A stretch of DNA of 64,000 nucleotides, from the NCBI GenBank assembly GCA_014155875.1, contig JACEFZ010017857.1, forward strand, positions 132,501 to 196,500, read 5' to 3'. Made by a program: the position numbers and the translations under genes. The DNA is from Cepaea nemoralis (lineage: Eukaryota; Mollusca; Gastropoda; Stylommatophora; Helicidae). Of this stretch, positions 20,231-31,185 are shown piece by piece (the first letter of the stretch is position 1; every line of letters starts with the position of its first letter). The notes under the pieces are model-generated. The model saw only the letters and a program-made list of their open reading frames with translations. It made no database searches and had not been told where the DNA came from.

Positions 20231-20517
20231 CATTTGATGATATTATACTTCCTAGGTACTTGAAACTCTTTACTTGTTTCAAGGGATGTTTGTTTAGGTG
20301 AATTGTTATTTTTTCATCTCTAGTTATAGTCATTACCTCTGTTTTACTTGTGCTTATTTTCATGTTTTGTTCCCTACACATTTCGTTTAGACAATTCATG
20401 TAGCTTGTTACTATGGCATATTTAGCATTCTTCTATAAAACCTGCAGCTTAATATGTTGGTTTTAATTATGCTTCCTAATTATCCATGATTCACAGCCAT
20501 ATGTTCAAATTGAACAA

Positions 20518-20660
20518 ACTTTATCACCTCAGAAGTTGGAGTGGGTTCACCTGATGGCGAGGGACACTGGTAATAGGGAAAGCTAATCCATATGCAAAAT
20601 TCAATCGAGTGCTGCTAGAAGTAGTGTGTATGGACTACATTTTGGCTCAAAGCAAGTGTG
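20518..20660 (+). mobile_element. SINE-B 3' half
   Basis: Starts within cagaagttggagtgggttca and ends at the cttgagttcaaag-like terminus (ttttggctcaaagcaag). Confidence 0.75.
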
Positions 20661-20854
20661 CAAAAAAAAAAAACGAACTTTATTTTTGAAAGGGTCGCAA
20701 AGTGGGCACATAGGCCCATCTGAAACTCTGCCCTTCCAATCACTCATTCATCATACACCAATTATCTATAATGAATGTTACATTTATATTGAAAACAAAA
20801 TAGAAAGAAACAAGCATTGTAACATAATTTCTGTAAACATAATTCATATTATGA
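20661..20854. other. unassigned, shares a short end motif with 55.64 kb
   Basis: aacgaactttattttt followed by gaaagggtc occurs here at ~20672 and in near-identical form at ~55646, suggesting a dispersed element end. Confidence 0.4.
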
Positions 20855-21060
20855 GTTAATCAAACCTACATGTGACATACCTCTGGCACTGAGCGGAACC
20901 CTTGCACTGCTGAGTTAATCTAACTTATATGTGACATATCTTATGGTATTGAGCGGAACCCTTACACTGCTGAGTTATTAAAACCTACATGTGACATACC
21001 TTATGGCATTGAGCGGAACCCTTGCACCGCTCAGTTAATTGAACCTACATGTGACATACC
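20855..21060. repeat. ~60-bp minisatellite
   Basis: Three and a half units containing cctacatgtgacatacct and attgagcggaacccttgcac. A fragment reappears at ~21420-21470 after the SINE-A copy, so the SINE split it. Confidence 0.85.
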
Positions 21061-21280
21061 GGCTCCGTGACGAAGGGTTGCGGATGCAATTTGTTATCAT
21101 GCATACAGCGTTCGAAATATAGCTACAATTTGACAGCTGACCACCTTGCGTTGGTTTTCATACAATGGTATGAATGTCGGTCGTTCAGAAAGCATTGGCA
21201 AATGACTGAATTTAAATTTGCCAAAAAATCAGTCAAAAATGCTGCAGTTGACTGCGATGTCCTGTAAAGGATATGCAACT
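21061..21280 (+). mobile_element. SINE-A copy
   Basis: Head ggctccgtgacgaagggttg, body gtcgttcagaaagcattggc, end tgtaaaggatatgcaact. Inserted in the 60-bp minisatellite. Bases 21281-21654 otherwise show nothing assignable. Confidence 0.85.
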
Positions 21281-21654
21281 AACTTTAACATACACACTTA
21301 CATATACAATACAAGCATGCATAAATGATGCATGTTCGGCCAGGTAATTGATAAATTGATGAAAAAAGAGCCAGATAAATGAAACAACGGAACAGCGCAT
21401 GAATACTTTTAGGTATCACTACATAGAATTGAGCGGAACAGTGGAAACCCTTTCACTGCTGAGTTATTTAAACGTGCACGGGATATGGTACCTGGTTAAC
21501 ACTAAATTGTTTAACAGGTGGTTCCTTGTTTAACACAGGAATGTTTCTGTTCTTGATGGACCTTATACCTAAAGTGAAAGATGTGTGCAACTAAAGAGGA
21601 ATTACAGGCATGTGTGGAGTTTAACACGAGAACTTTAATATCTGGCTGTTCATT

Positions 21655-21955
21655 GTTGTTTGTCCATCAAGAATGATGATGACCATTCATTTCATCCAGT
21701 AGGGTTGAAAGTATGGAACCGTGAGTTCTAAGTTGGCTGATAAGGCCTATTTTGGCTCGAAATGTTCTTTGACAATGTGGACAAAGAATGGTTGACGTTT
21801 CTGGAGGAGGATTTTCTGCAGTGGTTTTTCTGTTCTGTCATTTCTTCACAGCTCTTGCAGTCCTGTTTGCCTCACAAGTGACTGTACCCTTGCGTAATGA
21901 TGCACGCCACGAATTTCGGTCTCTGGCTGCAGTCTCCCAGGTATCATGATGAATC
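21655..21955 (-). mobile_element. LINE-A2 3' end, 5'-truncated
   Basis: Minus strand encodes the C-terminal C2H2 finger (LCPHCQRTFRAKIGLIS) preceded by the RNSWRASLRKG block, and ends ttgatggacaaacaacaatg. Closely matches the larger copy at 55.8-59.7 kb. Confidence 0.85.
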
Positions 21956-22009
21956 TGTTCATTACTGTTCATTGCAAACAAAGTAACGGAATGCCCTATT
22001 TTAGGATTC

Positions 22010-22260
22010 CAGGGTGTGGAATTAAATGTGATTTCAGGGGAGGGAATCTGACAGGTTCGTCACCATCATGTGCTCTGCCAACTTGTGCAGACTTTCATAT
22101 CTTAGTCACTGATGATATTCCCCCATGTGACCATCTTTGTGCACCCATCATTTCTCTCAGTCTGCCTCTTTTCCCAACTTATCTTTCCAATTGTAATGAT
22201 GTTTTCCAATGCCTGTCCTCACACGTGGCCAAAGATGTTTATTACCATTCAAAGATGTTT
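22010..22260 (-). mobile_element. LINE 3' fragment of another family
   Basis: The minus strand reads a short GHV...LENI-like segment and ends VGRAHDGDEPVRFP, a form typical of C-termini of RTE/CR1-like ORFs. Family not determined. Confidence 0.45.
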
Positions 22261-22470
22261 ATAACTGATTCAAAGATGTTGTAACTGTTTTAGAGATATT
22301 TATAACTGTTTATAACGAACAGCGTTGCCAATAGTGGGTTGTGCTCAATCTTTAAACCTCAAATCCCGAAACAACCAAATAAATCTATAACTTTCCACAC
22401 ACAAAAAAATAAAACCATAAACTGATTAGAAAGATTACACATAGCCAGTCACGATGTTTTGTTTTTGGCA

Positions 22471-22580
22471 AGTTTGTTCAGAAAGCAATGGCATACTACT
22501 GAAAGTAAACCTTGCTAAGAAATCACGAACAGCCAAATCATGCTGGTGTTGACCAAGACGTCCTGTTAGGGCTTTGCATC
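22471..22580 (+). mobile_element. SINE-A 3' half
   Basis: gttcagaaagcaatggcata to gacgtcctgttagggc. Head missing. Confidence 0.75.
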
Positions 22581-22582
22581 CT

Positions 22583-22762
22583 AAACATAATACACAGAAA
22601 TAAATGTGAAAACTTCAGGACACCTGGGAAACTTAAAGGGTAAAGGCAAAGAAATAAATACCCGGATGGTTTGATCACATGACACAATGAGGACATAGAT
22701 CTAAACCAAGTCTTGTGATCTGGAGAAATGACCGCCAACTCTAAACAGCACGGCACATGATC
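22583..22762 (+). mobile_element. LINE-B 3' terminus, decayed
   Basis: aagtaaatacccggatggtttg-like block, then the conserved end cacggcacatgatcatg. Confidence 0.6.
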
Positions 22763-23304
22763 ATGTTACAAGATAAACGGAACAGAAAGAATCGTTTGAA
22801 CTTATTACCTTGATAGACGTCGAGTTCTCTCCCGCAGTTCTCCATCTTTGCTAAAGGAAACAATGGCCAGTGTAAACCACATTGACTACTGTCCGAGAAG
22901 TAGTGAGAAAGATAAGAAGTATACTGCAAGTCATTGCGCCCAACAATTAAGTCACGACTTTAGTCTGGCAGTAAACACAGCTGATGTGTCACTATTTCAC
23001 CAGCAAACATTGAAAGTGGGGGTGGTTAGCTTAACAAAAATACAAATCACACAATGGGTGTTGCGGCTAAAAGCCTTCGGTAGCACACAAAAACAAAGTT
23101 GTTGATACAACTACATAATAATCATTTTAAAAAACTTAGCTTAGGATCTAGAGATATCTAAATTAATACAGCACAAACATGGAAATCTTTGCCATAGGTT
23201 CAGGAGATCAGCTACGGGAAGTAACGCAGTGGGAACAGTGTCAGCTAAGGCGCAATAAATATTTTTTATGTTTTTTTGTTTGTTCGCATATCCATTTACA
23301 TCTA
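22763..23304. other. no recognised gene
   Basis: The 85-codon open frame at 22848-23105 has no family signature and no splice-like borders; not supported as a gene. Confidence 0.4.
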
Positions 23305-23377
23305 GCCTTCGTGGACTAATGGATAAGGCATCGGCCTCCTAAACCGGGAATTGCGGGTTCGAGTCCCGTCGGAGGCG
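23305..23377 (+). tRNA. tRNA-Arg (anticodon CCT)
   Basis: 73 nt. Acceptor gccttcg pairs with cggaggc (one G-T). T arm gcggg/ttcgagt/cccgt pairs. Anticodon loop ctcctaa gives CCT. The D loop taatggataa matches animal tRNA-Arg(CCT). A T6 terminator follows. Two mispairs are visible: A-G in the D stem and C-A closing the anticodon loop, so either a diverged functional gene or a recent pseudogene. Confidence 0.8.
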
Positions 23378-23380
23378 AAA

Positions 23381-23386
23381 TTTTTT
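23381..23386 (+). terminator. RNA polymerase III T-run of the tRNA-Arg gene
   Basis: Six T residues three bases after the tRNA discriminator base. Confidence 0.75.
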
Positions 23387-23388
23387 AA

Positions 23389-23604
23389 CCTGTCTCTGTG
23401 GCTAAGGGCTTGCGAACGCGGTTTGTGAGCCAGTATACCCGGGTTCGAAACACAGCAGCGCTGGTTTTTTTCGAAAAAGGTATAGGAGCCGGTCGTTCAG
23501 AAAGCAATGGCAAACTACTGAACGTTAAATTTGCCCAGGAATCACGAACACCGAAAATGCTAGGGTTGACTGCTACGTCCCGTGAAGGACATGCAACTTA
23601 ATTT
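23389..23604 (+). mobile_element. SINE-A copy with clear tRNA-like head
   Basis: Box A region ctgtggctaagggcttgcg and box B cccgggttcgaaacaca 33 bases on; body gccggtcgttcagaaagcaa; end gtgaaggacatgcaactta. Best evidence that SINE-A is tRNA-derived. It starts two bases after the tRNA terminator. Confidence 0.9.
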
Positions 23605-23803
23605 ATATCCTTTTACAGGACATCGCTGTCAACATCATCATCTTTCAGCCGATTGTTGATTTCTTGGCAAGATTACGCTCAGTAGTTTGCCATCAGAAAA
23701 CCAGAAGAGGCAAAGCAAAACATAAATCACCCACAGCTGTGTTTCGGGCGCGGTATGCGAGATTAGGAATTGCATTCGTAACCTCCTTAGCCGCAGCGCC
23801 GGT
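23604..23803 (-). mobile_element. SINE-A copy, tail-to-tail with the previous one
   Basis: Minus strand: head ctgcggctaaggaggttacg (23803), box B region gcccgaaacacagctg, tail tgttgacagcgatgtcc. The apparent 110-codon frame at 23664-23996 runs through it and is not a gene. Bases 23804-24270 hold nothing else supported. Confidence 0.85.
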
Positions 23804-24280
23804 TGACGACCGAATTACGCACGAAGAAAACGAAACTGTCTGGGACAGAACCACACAGCAGAACACACTGTCTGAACGTGCCAGAGCTGCAAAAGTGCTC
23901 GCCACATTCCAGTTACCGAATCAGTGCGCCGTGCACGACCTTGGACTAACATTGGCAATCGTGAACCTCGGCTGTAATATTCATGCGCAGTGGTGATGGC
24001 GGTGCCTTTGATCTTTGCCTTGTTGATTGCATGACGTGTTGTTGATGACGTTCTGTAATTTTATGTATTTTTCATTTGTCTGTACTCGACTTGTATGTAG
24101 GAATAGGAACTAGCGATATGCTGTAAATGGGATGGCAAAGTACGGACGAACAATACTTAGACAAATAATTGTTTATTCAGGTATGAAGGAATTACAAAAC
24201 ATTGCATTACGTTAATGAATTTAAACACAGGAGTCACAAACATTATGTTGCACGATTTATTGCCTGGTATATTTTGTTAT

Positions 24281-24392
24281 ATATCCATCCATCCATCCAT
24301 CCATCCATGCATCCATTCTTCCCTCCCTCCCATCTTCCTCCCACCCACCCACCCATTTGTCTGTATGTCTGTCTGTCTGTCCTTCCGTCCGT
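24281..24392. repeat. ATCC / CTGT microsatellite
   Basis: (atcc)n, then cctccc and accc runs, then (tgtc)n and (cgtc)n. Confidence 0.9.
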
Positions 24393-24434
24393 CCGTCATG
24401 GCGCCCTATAATTGTATGTCTTTTTTTTTTTAAG

Positions 24435-24888
24435 CGTGTGATAAAGTAATAGAAATGTTTGAGACAGAATGTGCTAAGAACTGTGTGAAACAGAATGCGC
24501 TAAAGTAAGAGAAATGTTTGAGACAGCATGTGCTAAAGTATGAGAAATGTTTGAGACAGTATGTGCCAAAGAAAGAGAAATGTTTAGGACATAACGTGTT
24601 AGATAGAGTAAGAGACATGTTTGAGACAGAACGTGCTAAAGTAAGAGAAATGTTTGAAACAGTGTATGCTAAATTAAGATAAATGTTTGAGACAGTATGT
24701 GCTAAACTAAGAGAAATGTTTAGGACATAACATGCTAAAGTAAGAGACATGATTGAGACAGAACGTGCTAAAGTAAGAGAAATGTTTGGGACAGAACGTG
24801 TTAAAGTAAGAGAAATGTTTGAGACAGAAGATGCTAAAGTAAGAGAAATGTTTAGGACAGAAAGTGCTCAAGTAACAACTGTTTAAGT
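24435..24888. repeat. ~33-bp minisatellite
   Basis: About 13 units of gctaaagtaagagaaatgtt followed by tgagacagaa(c)gt. The minus-strand open frame across it is repeat-encoded only. Confidence 0.9.
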
Positions 24889-24914
24889 TAGAAGGAACAA
24901 AAGTAAAAACCGAT

Positions 24915-26465
24915 ATTCATTCATTCATTCATTCAGTAGCATGTCCTTTGCAAAACCTCGCACCTTAACAACCTTCGGGAAAACTTCTCTACCACAAGCA
25001 AGATGTCCCGCATCCGATACACCCATCTGGAGATCTTTCTTCAAATCCTGCACCCATCTTCTCTTTGGCCTTCCTCTTCCTCTCTTCCCAGTAATACATC
25101 CCTCCATTATTGTTCTCTCCAAACTTTCAAGACGTTTCAAGTGACCAAAATGTAAGTATTGTCTTTGTTTTAATCGTCTTTAATAGCTAACCCTCTTCAA
25201 TATTCAGCTCTTGAAGTATGGATGCATTTGTTCTTTTCCTTATCCAAAATATTCTTAGAACCCGTCTATAACATTTATATTCAAGGGCATTTATTCGCTG
25301 TTCAGCCTGTTTAGTAAGAGTCCAAGTCTCACAGGCGTATTTTGCAATAGGAAAGATGCATGCTCTTAAAAGTCTAATTTTTGTAGTGCCATCTGTCCCA
25401 CTCCATAATTTATTCATTTAGTCTTTGAAGAGCAATTGATAGTTGGTAATCAATGAGTTGATTGTTGGTAATCAATGACCCAAGACAATCGAGATTTTCC
25501 ACCACCTCCAATCCATTTCTTTCTCCATAGTGGTATGCATTATCTGTGTTTTTGCTATGTTAAGATATAAGTTGTGATTTTCACTATTTCTTTAGGTTGA
25601 GGTTTTTAGGGTTTCTATACCATTCTGTGATGTGGATAGTAATACTGTATCATCAACATATCGAATCTCTGGTATGTCAAGACCACCGATATTTAGGGCA
25701 TCATATTTCTCCCTGGTTATATCATCTCTGACATTTCTCATTATATTTTCGGCGTACAGGTTAAACAAATAGGGGATCAGCACACATCCCTGACGGACTC
25801 CTTGCTTGATGTCAAACCAATCTGATGTCTCGCCATCTATTCTAACCGCTGCTTGTTGGTCTAGATAGAGCATTTTTTGGAGTTGTATTACATGTGATGG
25901 AAAGCCCATATTCCTCATGATTTCCCAATGTGTCTGATGTTGTACACAGTCAAATGCCTTTGAATAATTCACAAAACATGAGAATAGGTTTACATTAAAT
26001 TCTTTGCACTTCTCTGTTATTAAACGCATGTTGAATATGCGATCTCTTGTTCCTCTTCCTTGTCTAAATCCAGCTCAAACCACGTTAATATCTTCTTCCA
26101 TTTTCTTACGAAACTTCCCATTAAGGACGACCTTTAAGTCTGATAGTGAGGATTCTATCACTAACTGGGTTATATCCCATTAAAGCTTTTGCAATTGTTT
26201 TATCTAAACAAACTGCCACTCCGCTCTGGCCTCCGACATCTCTGCCAGAATATATTAAAAGACTTCCATTTTCATTTGTAAAATGTCCCTTGCCTCTCCA
26301 GCGATGTTTACTAATTCCTAAAACTTGAATATTTACCTCCCAATCTCATGACATACTACTTTAAGCTTTGCCTCATACAGACTTCTCATATTCCACATTC
26401 CTATTCTCACTCTGTTTCTTAGTCTGACACAGACAATTTCCTTGGTAAGAAAGTCGTGATTAACT
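24915..26465 (-). mobile_element. LINE-E, full ends but large internal deletion
   Basis: Minus strand 5'->3': an APE-type endonuclease start (GMWNMRSLYEAKLK near 26440; GISKHRWRGKGHF near 26310), then a jump straight to the RT fingers (AGFRQGRGTRDRIFNMRL near 26080). RT: FVNYSKAFDCV, GVRQGCVLIPYLFN, YVDDTVLLS. Thumb/C-terminus: ACETWTLTKQAEQR and GKRGRGRPKRRWVQDL. 3' tail is (aatg)5 at 24917-24937. Roughly the middle of the ORF is missing. Confidence 0.85.
25592..26029 (-). pseudogene. LINE-E reverse transcriptase palm segment
   Basis: 145 codons with RT motifs in order: SKAFDCV (motif A Asp kept), RQGCVLIPYLFNLY (motif B), RYVDDTVL (motif C, Asp-Asp kept). Not complete: fingers are partial and the thumb is in a separate frame (25187-25417). 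Confidence 0.85.
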
Positions 26466-26585
26466 CCGTCATCACGATTACTAGTACTGGTCCCTGTGTC
26501 ACACTCTTCCCCTGTGTTATCTGATCTGCCTGGCCTGGGGGTCTCGCCACAAGATTCCTTTCTTATTATGTTTTATTTCATGGTT

Positions 26586-26680
26586 GTTATGGTTTCTTGG
26601 CAAGTTTTGCAGAAGGTAGTTTGCTATTGCTTTCCTTCTGAGCAGTTACTGTACTAGTCGGTGGCCATAGCCTTTTTCTC
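26586..26680 (-). mobile_element. SINE-A fragment
   Basis: gtttcttggcaagttttgca, then gtttgctattgctttcc, matching the SINE-A body in reverse. Confidence 0.65.
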
Positions 26681-26719
26681 TCTCTCTAAAAAAAAAAGGC
26701 CGATATAGAAACAGTTAAG

Positions 26720-27035
26720 TCAACAACTTCTAGAGCCGTCTAGAGTTGGTCATCCTGTCTGTCTAGAGTCCCCTGTCTCTTGTGATACAGATCATTTCTG
26801 ATATCGATGATTCGCCATGCTACGCTGTCAAACTGTCCAACATCTTCTCTCCCTGTTTCTCTCTTTCCCTCCAACTTATCCGTTGTGAAGACATGGTTCA
26901 GCGTGTGCATTCTGATGATGTGACCAATAGAATAATAACTTCATTCTTCTGATGAGAGTAACCCGTTCTCTTTGTGAGTTAACTTCTTTTAGGATATCTT
27001 TGCTACGCGTTTTATCGGTCCAGGGTATTGTTATG
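26720..27035 (-). mobile_element. decayed LINE C-terminal fragment
   Basis: Minus strand: DKTRSKDILKEVNSQRERVT followed by a degenerate stretch ending in SRQTG. Resembles the EVL/DILKEVN segment of several LINE tails here. Family uncertain. Confidence 0.5.
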
Positions 27036-27039
27036 ACAT

Positions 27040-27530
27040 GTCTGAGCTACCGTATGGCTGTAGGCGGTACTACCTGCTTTCTGTTAGCGCCTAATGTTGG
27101 GCGTCGCTCACCGAACCCGACACCCCACATTTCGGCAGAGGAGGGCACTTGGGAGGGTACACGTCTTATTCTAGTGCGAGGAGATGCAAACTAAAGACTA
27201 AATGTCATGGCAGGGCAGACCAGGCTTGGTCGGCAACTCGTCTAGGATCGAAGCACCGACAGGCGGACAGTTAGAACATTGCTTTGCTGGTCCGGCAGCT
27301 TCTGCAGCTGGTTTTGTTCCAGATGTATTAGTGTTACCTTTCCTCTGCAGTGGAGAAAGGGAACATGCTGCATGGACAACACATGGTCTCTAAATTCAGC
27401 CCAGGCTTTGCGTTATAGAGAGGTTTAACCCCCCCCCCCCCCTCCCGGTCCCCGCCATAGGTTGTAGTTATTATACCTGTTTTGTAGCACGATGTAACAA
27501 ACTATCGTCTGTCCAGACGGCCAGGTACCA
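27040..27530 (+). mobile_element. LINE-A deletion derivative (leader joined to 3' end)
   Basis: Leader with gctaccgtatggctgtag, cggtactacctgctttctgt and ggcggacagttagaac, then tatagagaggt joined through a C10 run to the LINE-A 3' terminus (atcgtctgtccagacggcca). No coding sequence kept. Bases 27531-28196 hold no recognised feature. Confidence 0.82.
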
Positions 27531-28120
27531 TGCAGTGCTATTTTTATGATTCTTAAAATAAAATTTGGTGGAACTGCGGTAAAGCTGTGAAAATGTTAAA
27601 TATCCCGTATGTGTCGTAATTCTTGTAAAGCTGCACTACTTTGTGTCATTTTATATTGTTTAAAATAACATTAACAGCTACAGAAATATGTAATCACATA
27701 ATGTCTGAATTATGTTTTATTTTGTTATTATCTGTGTGAGTTAAAAACCAAAGTTAACTGATTCAGTGCCTAATTTGACCTCCTATTTGGACACAGGACG
27801 ATATATAGCCATGCTAGAGTCATCGTGCTATTTGTCTCGTTTCGTTGTATCCTCCGCAATTTCAATGCTCAGTGAACGGAAATTATCATAATAATACTTG
27901 TTGTTTGATTGTGTGCCATGTTTGGTTTAAACCATCTTGTTGTTTGTCACTGAATCAGTTAACATAAGTCCAGACCAAACAGGCACGAAGAATGACAGTG
28001 TCGTCTAGGGGTCACCTGGCCACTTTCTGCAGCGACAATGATGCCTTCTGCCAGAATAAGTAGGCCACAGTTTGCGTGCTTGCTAGTTTATTTCTAATTT
28101 AGCAGGTAGGGACTTCTAAA

Positions 28121-28192
28121 CATGCTATCTCTCTCTCTCTCCCAGTAATTATGACATCGCTGTGTCTTAAACCCCATTTTAAATCTTAAAAC

Positions 28193-28225
<33 letters not shown>
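28121..28225. repeat. short (TC)n and (AATC)n microsatellites
   Basis: tctctctctctctc at 28127 and aatcaatcaatc at 28197-28224. Confidence 0.8.
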
Positions 28226-29335
28226 GTGCCATGCCGGAAAGCATGGGCGGTCATGATTCGCCATTTCACTCGATCACCAGAGTCGTGGATCAGCTCAGTG
28301 TTCAGGCCATCCAGGTATTTACTGCTCGGTCTTCCCCTTGGTCTGTTCCCTTCGATCTTGCCAGTTGTCACCAAGTTCTCCAATTCATTTCTTCTCATAA
28401 CATGTCCATAAAATATTGACTGTCTCATCTCATCTCATCTCATCTCATCATGTTCCTCCTGTACCATGCGGTGTCGAGGTGAAGTATAAACTTCGTGAGA
28501 GTGCCAGATTATGGGCTTCATGTATCGACATTCCCATGGACTCTGCTATTCCTTCCGTCTAACGTTTACGTATTCGGCCTCTTCCTGTTTCCATCTGGTC
28601 TATACATCATTGCTTGTTGTGGCATGCTGTTGACTGGTAATCTACTTGCATGGCCAAACCATTTGACTTGCTGCTTTCTAATAAAATCTAGTGCTGTTTT
28701 AACCCCCACTTATTGACTGTCTTCGTCTAATTTCTCTAATAAGTTTACGATTTTCATTTGTCTCCTGTAGTACTTGGTCATTGGTTTTTCTGTCTGTCCA
28801 TGGTATTCTTTGCATTCTCTCAGAAACCACATTTCTGTAGCCATCAGATGTTTTTCAGCTTGACTGCTCATTGTCCAAGTTTTACATCCATACAAAATTA
28901 CAGGTTCTATGTGGCACCTCAACACTCTTTTTCTCGTTCCAATTGACATCTTTTTATTGGTCAGTATGTTTTTCATCTTGCTAAAGGCTACTTTCGCCAT
29001 GGCGATTCTTGTTCTAATCTCTTCAAGGCATCTCCCATCAGATGTTATGATTGTTCCGAGATAATTGTACCGATTCACTTGTTGAAGAATATTCCAATTT
29101 ACTTGTATATTACATTGTGGTATTTCGTTCTTCCTAATGACGACCATAATCTGTGTCTTTTTACAATTTAATTCTAACCCCAGATGTTCACTGTGTGCAA
29201 CAACCGCATCTACTACTTGTTGCAGATCCTGCTCATTGTCTGCAATCAATACTGTATCATCTGCATATCTAATGTTATTGATGTTTCGTCCTCCAATGTT
29301 GATTCCATTTATATCTTCTACATTTATGAAAATTA
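28222..29335 (-). mobile_element. LINE-B 3' portion, split by a LINE-D fragment
   Basis: Minus strand: RT catalytic YADDTV at ~29275-29258, then IADNEQDLQQVVDAV, NRYNYLGTIIT, MAKVAFSKMKNILTNKK, and after the inserted fragment (28426-28710) the VTTGKIEGNRPRGRPSSKYL block with the 3' end at 28225. The longest LINE-B copy in the window. One frameshift near 28800 (FLRECKEYHG where others have FLRKMQRIPW). Confidence 0.88.
28426..28710 (-). mobile_element. LINE-D 3' end inserted into LINE-B, 12-bp target duplication
   Basis: tattgactgtct at 28414-28425 and 28711-28722 are identical and restore the LINE-B reading. The insertion ends in (agatg)5 on the minus strand and contains the LINE-D 3' UTR. 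Confidence 0.92.
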
Positions 29336-29358
29336 AAATAACAGATTAAAATTAAGTG

Positions 29359-29590
29359 AACATGGCCGAATGGACAAGACCATTCGCTCTTAAACTTCCG
29401 GTGTACTGATGCCGAGGTAGCGTATTGACTTGGGGACGTAAATTACAGGAACCTGTGAAGTCGGAGGGGGTTCGCTTGATGGAGAGGGACACTGGTGATA
29501 GGGAAAGCTAATCCACACACACACATCAGTTCAGTGGACGACGAGAAGTAGTAGCACATGTATGAACTACACTTGAGTTCAAAGCGGGCG
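29359..29590 (+). mobile_element. SINE-B copy, internally shortened
   Basis: Head catggccgaatggacaaga; box B region lost (gcgtattgacttgggg); ends cttgagttcaaagcggg. Confidence 0.8.
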
Positions 29591-29687
29591 ACGTAAGAAA
29601 ACAACAACTTGTATTCTGTAAATAAAATCTGGCATTCACAACCTTTTAACATGCTAGAATAAATTTTGCACTTGTCTTCATCATAAA

Positions 29688-29945
29688 GTGCCATGCCAAT
29701 AAGCTTGGGCAGTCGTCATGTTTCAACATCACATACGATCACCAGAATCGTGGATCAGCTCTGTATTCTTGGCTCGACCATACCACGTGGCTAAGCCATC
29801 CAGGTATTTACTTCTCTGCCCCCCCCCCCCCTGTTCTTTTTTTCGCCTCAATCTTGCTATTTGTAACCAAGTTCTCAGTTTATTTCTTCTGACAAAGTGT
29901 CCAACAAAAGTGACCGTCTCTGTATACCAAACATATCAAATCGGT
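29688..29945 (-). mobile_element. LINE-B 3' fragment
   Basis: Minus-strand LINE-B terminus with a C-run at 29820-29831, as in the 18.4 kb copy. Confidence 0.75.
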
Positions 29946-29999
29946 TACCTGCCGTGTGACATCCTATACTTTGTCCTAGTCATCTGTGTATATTATATA

Positions 30000-30151
30000 T
30001 TTCTTCTTCTTCTGCGTTCATCCGGAGTTGTTTTTTTTTCTTCAGGACGTGATTGCGTTGTGCCTGTTTACAGCAGAGCTGCGTTCTTGTGCCGTTAGGC
30101 CGACACATCCGACTTTTACGGGCATTTGTTGACCGGGTTAACCTTCCCGGG
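30000..30151 (-). mobile_element. SINE-D copy with 10-bp target duplication
   Basis: atattatata at 29990-29999 and 30152-30161. Minus strand cccgggaaggttaacccggt ... (GAA)n. Confidence 0.9.
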
Positions 30152-30310
30152 ATATTATATACTATTTGCTAGATATTGCGTTTTAATTGTTTCTAGTTCT
30201 CATTATACATTTATCTAATAACAATTTAGACGTATATCACACAATGGTTGAGAAAGATGAATTACAAGTCTTAAGAAACTCTTACATCGGGGAATTAACT
30301 GACTGACTGG

Positions 30311-30792
30311 CACCTTGCCGTTTTGACAGACGATTGTTTGTAAAATGGAGTTATACCTCTCAATAGAACACAGGCTGGGCTGAATTTAGAAACATGTGTC
30401 GCCCATGCAGCACGATTCCTCTCTCCGTCTGTCTAGTTAATTCCAGCGGAGGGGTAATACCAATAGGTCTGGAACCAGACAAGCTGCAGAAGTTGCCGGA
30501 TCAGCAGTGCATTACTATTAACTGTCCGTCTGTCGGAGCTTCCATCCTAGACCTGTTGCCGACAAAGGCTTAGGGCCTCGTCTGCCCAGTCATGATATTT
30601 AGTCGTTAGGTTGCATTTCCTCTCACTAGGATAAGGCTTGTACCCTCCCATTTGCACTCCTCCGCCCGAAACCGTTGACACAATGTGGGGTGTCAGGTTT
30701 GGTCATCGCCGCCCAACATTCGGCGCTAACAGAAAGCAGGTAGTACCGTCTACTGTCATACGGTAGCTTAGTCATATATGACTAAGATCTGA
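30311..30792 (-). mobile_element. LINE-A deletion derivative (leader joined to 3' end)
   Basis: Same structure as 27040-27530 in the opposite orientation: leader from ~30790, junction at attgagaggt near 30357, 3' terminus cggcaaggtgcc at 30311. Confidence 0.85.
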
Positions 30793-30829
30793 CACACACA
30801 CATCCGGAAATTAGGGTGTTGGATATTGC

Positions 30830-31185
30830 TCATGGCACGCTGTTAAGAGATTGGAAAATTACAAAACTGGAGAAACAATATCGTCGGGAAAATAAGAATG
30901 TTGTAGATGTTGAATTATAAGACACAAGACACAGCGTCATCGTTAAACTAAAGTGTTGCGGATTGTCAAAAACACTCTATTAAGAGTAAATGTTGAATTA
31001 TGAACACAACAACATCAGGGAAAAGGAATGTTGGAGAATGTTGAATTATAACGCTTAAGAAACTTTATCATCACTGAAATAAAATGCTTGAGTATGTTGA
31101 ATTTCAAGGCTTAAGAAACTATATCATAAGGGAAAAGGAACGTTGGAGAATGTTGAATTAAAAGGTTTAAGAACGAAACCTCAAG
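30830..31185. repeat. ~65-70-bp tandem repeat, left of LINE-A
   Basis: Units with tggagaatgttgaattataa and ggcttaagaaactttatcat. Resumes at 34378-34560, so LINE-A inserted into it. Confidence 0.82.

Larger units (their letters stand above)
19378..20420 (-). mobile_element. LINE-D 3' portion carrying two SINE-D insertions
   Basis: Minus strand: RT palm/thumb remnants (LNEMCREQNMKISTSKTEVM, then VKSFKYLGSIIS) at 20399-20244, the block TTKKALYNTIFLATLCY...WTITEKE at ~20018-19746, then a 3' UTR ending in (gatga)n at 19380. SINE-D copies sit at 19578-19726 (+) and 20091-20230 (-), each with its own target duplication. Frame is broken. Confidence 0.85.

Noticed and set aside
22848..23105. 85-codon frame as a host gene
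   Set aside because: No homology by eye, no codon pattern, no splice borders.
23664..23996. 110-codon frame
   Set aside because: First two-thirds is reverse SINE-A; no family signature in the rest.
24435..24888. CRISPR-like array (also considered at 61.5 kb and 51.5 kb)
   Set aside because: Units are contiguous without unique spacers and the DNA is eukaryotic; ordinary minisatellites.
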